A stretch of 64,000 bases of DNA, taken from positions 930,001-994,000 of the forward strand of contig NZ_CP032279.1 of NCBI RefSeq assembly GCF_001696615.3, in the 5' to 3' direction. Below are positions 35,505-42,879 of the stretch, piece after piece (within the stretch, counting starts at the first letter, position 1; every line of letters begins with the position of its first letter). The translations under genes were made by a program, and so were the position numbers. This stretch comes from Acinetobacter sp. WCHAc010034 (GTDB taxonomy: Bacteria; Pseudomonadota; Gammaproteobacteria; Pseudomonadales; Moraxellaceae). Under the pieces are notes generated by a model that ran no database searches, had not been told where the DNA came from, and saw only the letters and a program-made list of their open reading frames with translations.

Positions 35505-36428
35505 TTAAGCTTTTAGTTCCTTTAACACAGTCCTCAACGTCCGAATTGCAGAAGCGCGAAAAATAGGATCTGTACCATCAGCGGAATGATTTTTATCTGT
35601 CCAAGCGATTGCCGCAAGGCATTGAATGCCTACGTAGCATAGAAACTTCATTCTAGGTACTGCCTGCTTATACGCATACTCCCAACCTTCTAAGAAGGCA
35701 TTTCGCAATTCCAGATCAGAGAAATCCATGTCGACCCAAACAATTTTCGCTAAATCATAGACGGCATCTCCAATGCGGGCGGCTTCAAAGTCAATAACAC
35801 CCGAAATTCGATTATCGCTGTCTGCCAGGATATTTCGCCCGATATAGTCACAATGCAGTAAACTGATATATGTTGGCTCACATAAGTCTTTACTGTATTG
35901 GCGCAACTCATTCAATTGATCACTAAACTCATGATAATCAGATGACAGTGGATTTATACGTGACATCCATTTTGAGATCATTAGTTCCAGATGCTGCCCC
36001 CACAGCACCGAATGTGTCAACAAGCCATCTCGATCTTGCCAGAACCTCATCTTAAATAAACGGGTCTGTGGAATTGCACGATGAAGATCGCCTAGACTTA
36101 ACCCAGCAGCCCTAAGCAAAGATATTTTCTGCGCCCGTGTACAGCTCTTTAATACTTGATCGACTTGTGTGCCTTCTATGGCATTCATGACAATGACAGA
36201 GGAACCCTCCCATTCAAACTTATTCAATACCTTTGGCGTGAGTGGAAAGTCTGTGAGCGCTTCTAATATTTCACAGCAGCGATCATTAGCAGTAAAATTT
36301 TTAGCTATTTTGACAAAAACTGCTCCTTGAGAAGATTCTCCCTGATACACGGAAGAGCCATTCCTTTGTGTCACTAGCTTTAATGTCTGTGCTTGAATCT
36401 TATTCTTTAAGCGAGATAAATCTTTCAT
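35505..36428 (-). CDS. Aminoglycoside-phosphotransferase-like kinase
   Basis: Protein-kinase-like fold enzyme of 307 residues from the APH/choline kinase superfamily. The small lobe carries FVKIAKNF, with the ATP lysine near residue 52, and the hinge region VIVMNAIEGTQVDQVL. The catalytic loop LLHCDYIGRNIL (Brenner-type HxDxxxxN) is near 195 and the metal-binding VIDFEAARIGDAVYDLAK near 215. The first ATG, at 36428, has GGA close upstream. The substrate is unknown; it need not be an antibiotic. With the Nudix gene 60 bp upstream it forms an AT-rich pair that looks foreign to this operon region. Confidence 0.8.
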   Translation of the reverse strand: MKDLSRLKNKIQAQTLKLVTQRNGSSVYQGESSQGAVFVKIAKNFTANDRCCEILEALTDFPLTPKVLNKFEWEGSSVIVMNAIEGTQVDQVLKSCTRAQKISLLRAAGLSLGDLHRAIPQTRLFKMRFWQDRDGLLTHSVLWGQHLELMISKWMSRINPLSSDYHEFSDQLNELRQYSKDLCEPTYISLLHCDYIGRNILADSDNRISGVIDFEAARIGDAVYDLAKIVWVDMDFSDLELRNAFLEGWEYAYKQAVPRMKFLCYVGIQCLAAIAWTDKNHSADGTDPIFRASAIRTLRTVLKELKA

Positions 36429-36488
36429 ACTGTCCAATTTCTGTTGTAAATAAAGGCAATGAGCAAATAACTAAAAAAGTTGAACTGC

Positions 36489-36902
36489 CTAAGCCCCCTT
36501 TGATTTTATAAACTCTAATAATTCTTGGAATATTTGATGCCATTCTGATGTCGGCGGGTCAGAAAGGTTATGCCAAAAAAAATTGAATTCCAGTCCACCA
36601 TCATCATTACAAAAATGTTTCCAATTATCTTTTAAAATCTCTGCTGTATGACATACAAACACATGCCAATTAGGCCCTGGTTCAGACGGATAATGTAAAC
36701 CTAAATACGAGTGAATGTTTGCTGAAGAAATCCCTGATTCTTCATAAAGCTCTCGTAAAGCTGCATCTTCTAGCTTTTCATTGGCTTCAACAGTACCTTT
36801 TACAATTTGAATGCCAGCAAGTGGATGCCTAAAAACCAGTATTTCCGTACTCTGATTTATATGCCGAAATATAACAGGTACTACTTTTTCTACTAAAGCC
36901 AT
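36489..36902 (-). CDS. Nudix hydrolase
   Basis: Pyrophosphohydrolase of 137 residues. The Nudix box begins GTVEANEKLEDAALRELYEE and ends SGI (residues about 35-57), with all catalytic Glu positions present. The N-terminal strand PVIFRHINQSTEILVF is typical of the fold. Specificity cannot be read. It is divergent from adhP and upstream of the APH-like kinase, probably in one transcript. Confidence 0.88.
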   Translation of the reverse strand: MALVEKVVPVIFRHINQSTEILVFRHPLAGIQIVKGTVEANEKLEDAALRELYEESGISSANIHSYLGLHYPSEPGPNWHVFVCHTAEILKDNWKHFCNDDGGLEFNFFWHNLSDPPTSEWHQIFQELLEFIKSKGA

Positions 36903-37074
36903 AATTAACTTTTATTAATTAAATAGTTAGTATAACCCGAGTCGCGGATAAGAAACTGGCCTGAAAAATGCATTTCCAACAAATTGGCAACCCAAAACTG
37001 TTTCTTTTTATTTTATAGTAAAACAAGACTGTCTAAAAAGTGACCTCAATATATCTCATATGGAGAGCGTAAAT

Positions 37075-38103
37075 ATGACAACGATGAAAGCAGCAGTAGT
37101 GACTGCATTTAATCAGCCGCTGCAAATACAAGAAGTTGAAATTCCTAAAATCAGTCCTGGAAAAGTCTTGGTAAAAATTATTGCCACAGGTGTTTGCCAT
37201 ACGGATCTGCATGCTATGCATGGAGATTGGCCAGTTAAACCCGCTTTACCTTTTATCCCTGGGCATGAAGGTGTCGGTGAAGTGATTGAAATTGGCGAAG
37301 GTATTGAACATTTAAAAGTGGGAGATATCGTCGGTGTGCCTTGGCTGTATTCGGCCTGCGGCCATTGTGATCATTGCTATGCGGGCTGGGAAACGCTGTG
37401 TAAAAAGCAGCAGAATTCCGGGTATTCTGTCAATGGGAGTTTTGCGGAATACTGTCTGGCAGACGGTGATTACGTGGGTGTGATCCCCGAAGGCGTCGAT
37501 CTGCTTGAAATTGCGCCAATTCTATGCGCAGGTGTGACGGTCTACAAAGGACTGAAGATGACTGAGGCTAAAACTGGAGATTGGGTAGCCATTTCCGGCA
37601 TTGGCGGTTTAGGCCATGTGGCCATTCAGTATGCCAAAGCCATGGGGTTTAATGTGGCGGCGATTGATGTGGATGACTCAAAGATTGAACTGGCAAAAAA
37701 ACTCGGTGCAGATGTCGGAATTAATGCATTAAAAACTGATGTGAAAGAAGCCGTACTGCAGGCGACAGGTGAAGGATGCCATGGTGTGCTGGTGACAGCC
37801 GTTTCCCCTAAGGCATTTGAGCAAGCGGTGTCGATTGTTCGCCGCGGCGGCACGATGGTATTAAATGGTTTGCCGCCGGGTACTTTTGACCTGTCGATCT
37901 TTAATATGGTGCTGGAGGGAATTACAGTGCGCGGTTCAATTGTAGGGACACGTCTGGATTTAAAAGAAGCGCTGGATTTGGCGGCGCGCGGCAAGGTCAA
38001 AGCACATATTCATGTTGAACCGCTGGAAAATATTAATGATATTTTCGAGCGTATGGAGCACGGTAAAATTGATGGCCGTATCGTGATTGATATGAGGCTT
38101 TAA
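37075..38103 (+). CDS. adhP: Zinc-dependent alcohol dehydrogenase
   Basis: NAD-dependent medium-chain alcohol dehydrogenase of 342 residues, oxidising primary alcohols or reducing aldehydes. Catalytic zinc ligands appear in [14 protein letters not shown] near residue 37 and GHEGVGEV near 62. Structural zinc uses the four Cys of [17 protein letters not shown] near 92. The NAD fold has [19 protein letters not shown] near 168. The ATG at 37075 is chosen because GGAG lies nine bases upstream; the ATG at 37060 overlaps it. The upstream region 36903-37074 is shared with the divergent Nudix gene. Its terminator has been interrupted by MITE C. Confidence 0.93.
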   Translation: MTTMKAAVVTAFNQPLQIQEVEIPKISPGKVLVKIIATGVCHTDLHAMHGDWPVKPALPFIPGHEGVGEVIEIGEGIEHLKVGDIVGVPWLYSACGHCDHCYAGWETLCKKQQNSGYSVNGSFAEYCLADGDYVGVIPEGVDLLEIAPILCAGVTVYKGLKMTEAKTGDWVAISGIGGLGHVAIQYAKAMGFNVAAIDVDDSKIELAKKLGADVGINALKTDVKEAVLQATGEGCHGVLVTAVSPKAFEQAVSIVRRGGTMVLNGLPPGTFDLSIFNMVLEGITVRGSIVGTRLDLKEALDLAARGKVKAHIHVEPLENINDIFERMEHGKIDGRIVIDMRL

Positions 38104-38228
38104 TGAATAATGCCATGCTCCAGTTTAAGATCTGACTTCATCCTTTTTATAGCAAAGGCCCATATTCGGGCCTTTTTCCCGACACATTTAATATTAATGC
38201 TGGATATAAAAAAGCCGATCTTTCGATC

Positions 38229-38405
38229 TAATACCAGTCAGTTAAGCATTTTTAATCCTCCCCAACCCTCCTTTTTCAAAGGAGGGAGCGTTTCTAAATT
38301 CAATACGGTATTGAATTCAAGGGTGTCCCCCCTCTTTTTTAAAGAGGGGTTAGGGGAGATTTATCAATTCGTAATAATGAAATGACGCTTAACTGATCAG
38401 CATCA
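38229..38405. mobile_element. MITE copy C: same IS4-like ends, different interior
   Basis: A 177-bp non-coding element. The left end is TAATACCAGTCAGTTAAG and the right end, on the other strand, is TGATGCTGATCAGTTAAG. It is flanked by a perfect 12-bp duplication GATCTTTCGATC (38217-38228 and 38406-38417). Excising it with one duplicate restores a terminator with stem GCCGATC/GATCGGC, loop TTTC and A/T tracts. The interior is unrelated to copies A and B: it is a larger inverted repeat made of CCCTCCTTT/AAAGGAGGG, a central AATTCAATAC/GTATTGAATT and CCCCTCTTT/AAAGAGGGG hairpins. Confidence 0.85.
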
Positions 38406-38437
38406 GATCTTTCGATCGGCTTTTATCAAAACTCAGC

Positions 38438-39772
38438 TTAAACAGCTTGCGCTTTCGCCATCAAGGCTTCAATCTCATCAACCGACTTCACCACAGCTGC
38501 CGTTAATACACGCGGGCCATCTTGAGTTACAGCCACATCATCTTCAATGCGGATGCCGATGCCGCGCCATTTTGCATCTACAGTTTCATCATCCGGCGCA
38601 ATATACAGCCCCGGTTCTACCGTGACCACCATGCCCGCTTCATACGCGCGCCAGTCATCGCCTTGCTTGTAGGAGCCGACATCATGCACATCCATGCCCA
38701 GCCAGTGGCCTGTGCCGTGCATATAGAACTGGCGGTAGCTTTCAGATGCAATGATCTGCTCAATATCGCCCTGCATAATGCCCAAATCCAGCAGGCCCTG
38801 CACCATAATGCGCACCGCGGCATTGTGCGGCTCTTTATAGGAATTGCCGACACGCACTGCATCAATCGCAGCCAGCTGGGCTTTCAGAATCACTTCGTAC
38901 AGCGCTTTCTGCTCCGGGCTGAATTTTCCGTTTACCGGAAAAGTCCGGGTAATGTCAGAGGCATACAGCTGATATTCGCAGGCGGCGTCAATCAGCACCA
39001 AATCGCCGTCTTTCAGTTCCTGGTCATTTTCCACATAATGCAGAATGCAGGCGTTTTCACCGCCGCCGACAATGCTGTTATAAGACGGCACACAGCCGTT
39101 CTTGCCGAAGATGTAATTCAGCTCAGCTTCCAGCGCGTATTCCATCATGCCCGGCTTGACCGCCTGCATAGCGCGGGTATGCGCTTCTGCCGAAATATCC
39201 GATGCAATCTGCATCAGCTCAAGCTCCTGCTCAGATTTATGCAGGCGCATTTCATCCACAATGCGGTCCAGCTGAATTACCTGCGCAGGCGCAGACGTGC
39301 CGCGGCGCGATTCGCCATTGGCCGCCGCAATCCATTTTGCGGCGCGGGCGTCAAAATCGGCCTGCTGGCCAATGCGGTAGAACAGCTTGTCTTTGTTCTG
39401 CAGCTTGCCAAGAATTTCTTCATCCAGCAGATCAATGGCATAGGCTTCGTCTGCATCATAATCGTCAACCGCGCCGTCAATGCCGGCGCGGTAGCCATTC
39501 CAGATTTCCATTTCACGGTTGCGTTCGCGGCAGAACAGGCTGTAGCTGTAGCCCTCTTCTGCCGTATCAAAGGTTTCAATCACCGCAACCGCTTCAGGCT
39601 CTGCAAAGCCGGTCAGATAGAAGAAACTGCTGTCCGCCCGGAATTTGTAGTCTGCGTCGCGGTTGCGCATGGCCACCTGGCTGGTGGCGATAACGGCAAT
39701 GCTGCGCAGCCCCATTTCTCCGGCTAAAACAGCGCGGCGTTCCTGAAAGTCAGCTTGGGTTAATTTCTTCAT
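38438..39772 (-). CDS. pepP: Xaa-Pro aminopeptidase
   Basis: Cytoplasmic metallopeptidase removing N-terminal residues ahead of proline, 444 residues. The N-terminal domain contains DADYKFRADSSFFYLTGF near residue 45. The dinuclear metal ligands are in VLIDAACEYQLYASDITRTF (two Asp), HGTGHWLGMDVHDVG (His), VEPGLYI (Glu) and GIRIEDDVAV (Glu). I chose the ATG at 39772 (MKKLTQADF), which aligns with known PepP; the frame extends ten codons further. It follows ygfB by 58 bp, and in most relatives ubiH comes next, but not here. Confidence 0.95.
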   Translation of the reverse strand: MKKLTQADFQERRAVLAGEMGLRSIAVIATSQVAMRNRDADYKFRADSSFFYLTGFAEPEAVAVIETFDTAEEGYSYSLFCRERNREMEIWNGYRAGIDGAVDDYDADEAYAIDLLDEEILGKLQNKDKLFYRIGQQADFDARAAKWIAAANGESRRGTSAPAQVIQLDRIVDEMRLHKSEQELELMQIASDISAEAHTRAMQAVKPGMMEYALEAELNYIFGKNGCVPSYNSIVGGGENACILHYVENDQELKDGDLVLIDAACEYQLYASDITRTFPVNGKFSPEQKALYEVILKAQLAAIDAVRVGNSYKEPHNAAVRIMVQGLLDLGIMQGDIEQIIASESYRQFYMHGTGHWLGMDVHDVGSYKQGDDWRAYEAGMVVTVEPGLYIAPDDETVDAKWRGIGIRIEDDVAVTQDGPRVLTAAVVKSVDEIEALMAKAQAV

Positions 39773-39830
39773 CTGAATACTTCTTATCGCTCTTGAATGC
39801 ATGTTAAAAGTGGAATGGCTGCGCCCAAAA

Positions 39831-40448
39831 TCAGCTTGGGCGGTGCGGCGTAAACATTTCTACAACATTATTCGCTTCGCCGGATTTTTTTGCGGAAAAC
39901 AGCTGCAAAAGCGGGCTTTCGGCAACTTCAATTTTCTTGCGCCCCATCGACAGGCTGACCGGAATCAGGCGCACAAATTCGTACAGTTCCTGATAGCTTT
40001 CTTCGCCTTCGTCATCATCGTCAGCTTCTTCAAATTCAACCGATGCTACATCCTGCAGATGCTCAATCAGCTCCTGCTCTTCAGCGCGCAGATGCCCGGA
40101 AGCCAAGCCAAAGCCCAGAACTACGCCGGCGCACCAGTCTGCCAGCGCCTGCACGCGCTCAGCCAAGCTGTGCTCATCATCCGGAAGCAGGGGCAAATAG
40201 TCGAGTTCATCTTCAGACAGGGCATGCGCAATGTCTTCGGTTTCATCAGCTAAAATGGCGATGGCTTCTTCACTGATTTCGGTGACTTCAAGCGTGGCTA
40301 AAATCTGCTGCCACTCTTCGCGGGTCGGCACCTGTGTCACGCACACAATGCCGGTCAGCAGGCCGTGCAGCTCGCTGGGGCTGGAAATTTCCTCAATTTC
40401 ACGAAAATTGCGGTGCCATTCGGTCCAACCTGAAATATCGTCTTGCAT
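39831..40448 (-). CDS. ygfB: YgfB family protein (UPF0149)
   Basis: Acidic helical protein of 205 residues of the UPF0149/YecA-YgfB family. The conserved parts are SSPSELHGLLTGIVC near residue 22, ALADWCAGVVLGFGLASGHL near 100, and a long DDDDEGEESYQELYEFVRL segment near 148. The ATG at 40448 follows GGATAAG; a TTG four codons upstream is the alternative. Its position beside pepP and divergent from the zapA cluster is conserved in gammaproteobacteria. In Pseudomonas a YgfB homologue affects ampC regulation; its role here is unknown. Confidence 0.9.
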   Translation of the reverse strand: MQDDISGWTEWHRNFREIEEISSPSELHGLLTGIVCVTQVPTREEWQQILATLEVTEISEEAIAILADETEDIAHALSEDELDYLPLLPDDEHSLAERVQALADWCAGVVLGFGLASGHLRAEEQELIEHLQDVASVEFEEADDDDEGEESYQELYEFVRLIPVSLSMGRKKIEVAESPLLQLFSAKKSGEANNVVEMFTPHRPS

Positions 40449-40512
40449 TCGCTTATCCAATCTCTATACTTCTTATATATTACCTTTGTTTGCCATACTG
40501 TGCGACCTCGAT

Positions 40513-41064
40513 ATGTTAGAAGAATTACAGCGTCTGCAAGCGCATCTCAGCGTTTTAAAAACGAAACTTGCGCATTATGAAAGTAAAAACGCTTCGCTTG
40601 CAGAAGATCAGGATTCTGCAAATGAACAGCATCATGCGCAAATTGTGCATAAAAACGGCATCATCACAAAAAAGCAAGAAGAAATTGAAACGCTGACAGA
40701 GCAGCTGACTGAATCGCGCGCGCAGTTTCAGCATTTGAACCATGACGCCACCTCGCTGGCTGACCGCTACAGCCGGCTGGAAAAGAGCTGCACCGACCTG
40801 AAGAACCGCTTTCAGGAAATTCTGGCGGAGCGCAATGAGCTGCGCGTGGTCAAAGAAAAAATGCAGAATGAGCAGCGCCATGCGCAGCAGGAAATTCAAG
40901 CGCTGCAGCAGGAACGCGAGCGCCTGCTGCAGAAAAATGAGCATGCCAAAGCCAAAGTTGAAGCGATTATTCAGCGTTTAGCCGTTTTAGGCACGGCGCA
41001 GGATCAGCATGCGCAGGAAATTCAGCAGTTAGCCCACCCAACCGAAGCCAATGAGGAAGCATGA
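40513..41064 (+). CDS. Coiled-coil protein upstream of zapA
   Basis: Almost entirely coiled-coil protein of 183 residues, with long heptad runs rich in Gln, Glu and Lys, from MLEELQRLQAHLSVLKTKLA to about residue 165. There is no membrane segment. The ATG at 40513 gives the natural N-terminus; the frame remains open much further upstream through ygfB but has no reason to be used. Its stop overlaps the zapA start (ATGA). Position and form suggest a cell-division accessory protein of the ZapB/TIGR02449 kind, which is inference. Confidence 0.8.
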   Translation: MLEELQRLQAHLSVLKTKLAHYESKNASLAEDQDSANEQHHAQIVHKNGIITKKQEEIETLTEQLTESRAQFQHLNHDATSLADRYSRLEKSCTDLKNRFQEILAERNELRVVKEKMQNEQRHAQQEIQALQQERERLLQKNEHAKAKVEAIIQRLAVLGTAQDQHAQEIQQLAHPTEANEEA

Positions 41065-41354
41065 GCATGAGCGAACAAATAGCCGTAGATTTGCGCGTTT
41101 TGGGCCACAGCTTCCGCTTAGCAACCACCGCAGATAAGCAGGCTGAACTGGAGCGGGCTGCGGAGCTTTTAAATGGCAAATATGATGAATTCCGCCGCAA
41201 AGCGCCTCGCATGGAGCCAAGCAAGCTGATTATTATGGTCGCGCTGGAGCTGATGCAGGAAGTGCTGAGCATGAATAAAAGCCTGCAGGAATATGAGCAT
41301 TGCGAGCGCCTGCTGCAGGCGATTTTAGAGGAAGCCGAAGGCCTGGCCGGATAA
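41061..41354 (+). CDS. zapA: Cell division protein ZapA
   Basis: Small FtsZ-bundling protein, 97 residues. The N-terminal domain reads VDLRVLGHSFRLATTADKQA, and the helix ELERAAELLNGKYDEFRRKA follows. The C-terminal coiled coil LIIMVALELMQEVLSMNKSL completes the tetramerising fold. It acts at the septal ring. The ATG at 41061 overlaps the upstream stop; ATG 41067 is possible. 6S RNA follows, as in many gammaproteobacteria. Confidence 0.92.
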   Translation: MSMSEQIAVDLRVLGHSFRLATTADKQAELERAAELLNGKYDEFRRKAPRMEPSKLIIMVALELMQEVLSMNKSLQEYEHCERLLQAILEEAEGLAG

Positions 41355-41419
41355 GCTGGATTTTTGCGTAAAGTTCCATCAATCAAGTGAAAGTTTGCCG
41401 TTCCTGAACTTCAGATGAT

Positions 41420-41447
41420 TTGCCAATTGGGCTTTATTGGTTATACT
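41420..41447 (+). promoter_or_regulatory. Promoter of 6S RNA
   Basis: TTGCCA (41420-41425) and TATACT (41442-41447) are spaced 16 bp and end just before the 6S RNA. The context TTGGTTATACT also occurs at 6822-6832. Confidence 0.65.
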
Positions 41448-41452
41448 GGGCT

Positions 41453-41637
41453 TACTCTGAGGTGTTCGCCAGCGGGTCTATTCCCCTGCCGATACTTAAA
41501 CTTACGGATTGCGTTCTGCATATTTAGAGTGTATGCCCATCTTCGTATGGGAAACCCGGCAAGTATGCGTCGCGTCCACCTTGAACTCATCGGGTTCAGG
41601 GTAACGACATGCAGCGGCATCTTCGGAGCTCTTTATT
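41453..41637 (+). ncRNA. ssrS: 6S RNA
   Basis: RNA of about 185 nt that mimics an open promoter and sequesters sigma-70 RNA polymerase in stationary phase. The 5' part CTCTGAGGTGTTCGCCAGCG and the 3' part AGCGGCATCTTCGGAG pair to form the closing stem, as in the E. coli molecule. GGTCTATTCCCCTGCCGATA and ACCTTGAACTCATCGGGTTC are recognisable internal segments. The ends are estimated from the promoter and the closing stem. Placement after zapA is the conserved one. Confidence 0.9.
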
Positions 41638-41664
41638 TAAAATAAAAAGAAACGCTTTAGCCAG

Positions 41665-41910
41665 TCAGCATAGTCTTTCAGTTATGCAATCTTTATATGT
41701 CAAATGCAGCCGGCTGAGATTTTTAAAGCTGTTTATGGCATCTGAGTATTGTTCATCATCAGAATATGAATTTGCATCTTCAAATAGCTTCCCCATAGCA
41801 TAAACAATGCAGCGCCTAGCATCACTTTTTATAATTCTGCTGTTTAAATAATAGGAAAAACTTCCATTTTTATAATCAATGCTTTCGATATTTATTAAGG
41901 CTCGTGTAAA
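41665..41910 (-). pseudogene. C-terminal remnant of an unknown gene
   Basis: An open frame of about 81 codons on the minus strand ending in TGA at 41665. It has protein-like composition: RRCIVYAMGKLFEDANSYSD continues into DEQYSDAINSFKNLSRLH. No ATG, GTG or TTG start exists before residue 35 or so, and a TAA lies immediately upstream of the frame at 41913-41911. It therefore looks like the 3' end of a gene whose front was deleted. I do not recognise the family. It could also be chance, though the composition argues against that. Confidence 0.35.
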
Positions 41911-41940
41911 TTATTTCACTCTCTTCTCCCTTGAATTAGC

Positions 41941-41978
41941 CAGCAAGAGGGAAAAGCGCTTTCTTTTCCCTCTTGCTG
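41941..41978 (-). repeat. 16-bp perfect hairpin downstream of tpgA
   Basis: CAGCAAGAGGGAAAAG (41941-41956) pairs perfectly with CTTTTCCCTCTTGCTG (41963-41978) around a 6-nt loop. It lies 44 bp past the tpgA stop. There is no T tract on either strand, so it may be an mRNA 3'-end stabiliser or a rho-aided end. Confidence 0.55.
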
Positions 41979-42021
41979 AAGGTCTATCTCACAACTGACT
42001 TTGGTTTAAAAGAGAAAATCA

Positions 42022-42810
42022 TTACCAGCTCATATTGACGCGGCGGTTTGGCGCCAGACATGCGACCAGCGCATTCGAATATTTGCCTTCACAGTATTTA
42101 TACTGCTCTGTTGAGCCATTCGCATTGATTTGAATACGGCTGGCTTCAACACCATACAGCACCAGCAGATCCGCGACTGTATTTGCGCGCTGCGCCGATA
42201 ATCTCTGGTTATAGACCGTATTGCCAATGCGGTCAGCAAAGCCTGAAACAATCACAGCACGATTTGAACCGGAATCCTTAATTTTCCGGGCAATTACGGC
42301 CGCCGATTGCAGGCCCTGCTGGATTGCGCCGGCATCATAACGGTCAAATGCAAACAGAATATTAGCCGAACCCGCAGCTGACAACACCGGCAGAGCGTCA
42401 GAGGATTGCTGCCCGTAAATGCTGCGCAGCATCATGCTTTCACACGCTTCGCCTTTCCAGGACAGGCGCTCAGCAAGATTTTTATTAAAATCGATGCGCA
42501 ATTGGCAGCGCGTGTAGTCTTGTGTATTCGGAACACGGATATCTAAAACATAATTCCATGTTTTAACTGCAAATATGCCTTCACTGAACTGAGGATTACC
42601 GAGCAGGTGGCGGATTTGATCTTTGCTTAAGCCTTCCCCTAAACGCGCAGCGGTGGCGTATTCATAGCGCTTGACTTGCTTCAGGTAGCTTTTTTCGATT
42701 GCCGGAAAATAAATCTCTTCCTGCTCAGCCGCTTCTGGCGCTGCTGCATAAGATGGCAGCGCAAGACTGTAAAGCGCCGCTGAAAGCGCGATTGCAATAA
42801 CTTTTTTCAT
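42022..42810 (-). CDS. tpgA: TpgA-like OmpA/BamE-domain partner of the trimeric adhesin
   Basis: Periplasmic or outer-membrane-associated protein of 262 residues. The signal peptide is [20 protein letters not shown]. Residues about 55-130 resemble a BamE/SmpA fold ([20 protein letters not shown]). Residues about 145-262 form an OmpA-like peptidoglycan-binding domain with [29 protein letters not shown] and the closing [10 protein letters not shown]. The same architecture and position downstream of a giant trimeric autotransporter are known for TpgA of Acinetobacter sp. Tol 5, which anchors AtaA to the cell wall. It is separated from the adhesin gene by 69 bp that include a hairpin. Confidence 0.88.
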   Translation of the reverse strand: MKKVIAIALSAALYSLALPSYAAAPEAAEQEEIYFPAIEKSYLKQVKRYEYATAARLGEGLSKDQIRHLLGNPQFSEGIFAVKTWNYVLDIRVPNTQDYTRCQLRIDFNKNLAERLSWKGEACESMMLRSIYGQQSSDALPVLSAAGSANILFAFDRYDAGAIQQGLQSAAVIARKIKDSGSNRAVIVSGFADRIGNTVYNQRLSAQRANTVADLLVLYGVEASRIQINANGSTEQYKYCEGKYSNALVACLAPNRRVNMSW

Positions 42811-42839
42811 ATTGATTACTCTTAATTTTTTTGCAGTAT

Positions 42840-42866
42840 GGAGAAAAACTGTGCCTGTTTTTCTCC
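42840..42866 (-). promoter_or_regulatory. Intercistronic hairpin between the adhesin gene and tpgA
   Basis: GGAGAAAAAC (42840-42849) and GTTTTTCTCC (42857-42866) form a 10-bp stem with a 7-nt loop. On the coding strand it falls between the adhesin stop and the tpgA ribosome site, and has no T tract after it. It could be a partial terminator or a processing/stability signal that sets the ratio of the two products. Confidence 0.5.
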
Positions 42867-42879
42867 AGTCCTTAGGGCC

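Noticed and set aside
35505..36428. Calling the APH-like kinase an antibiotic-resistance gene
   Set aside because: Only the general kinase motifs are visible; substrate specificity cannot be inferred and many family members act on unrelated small molecules.
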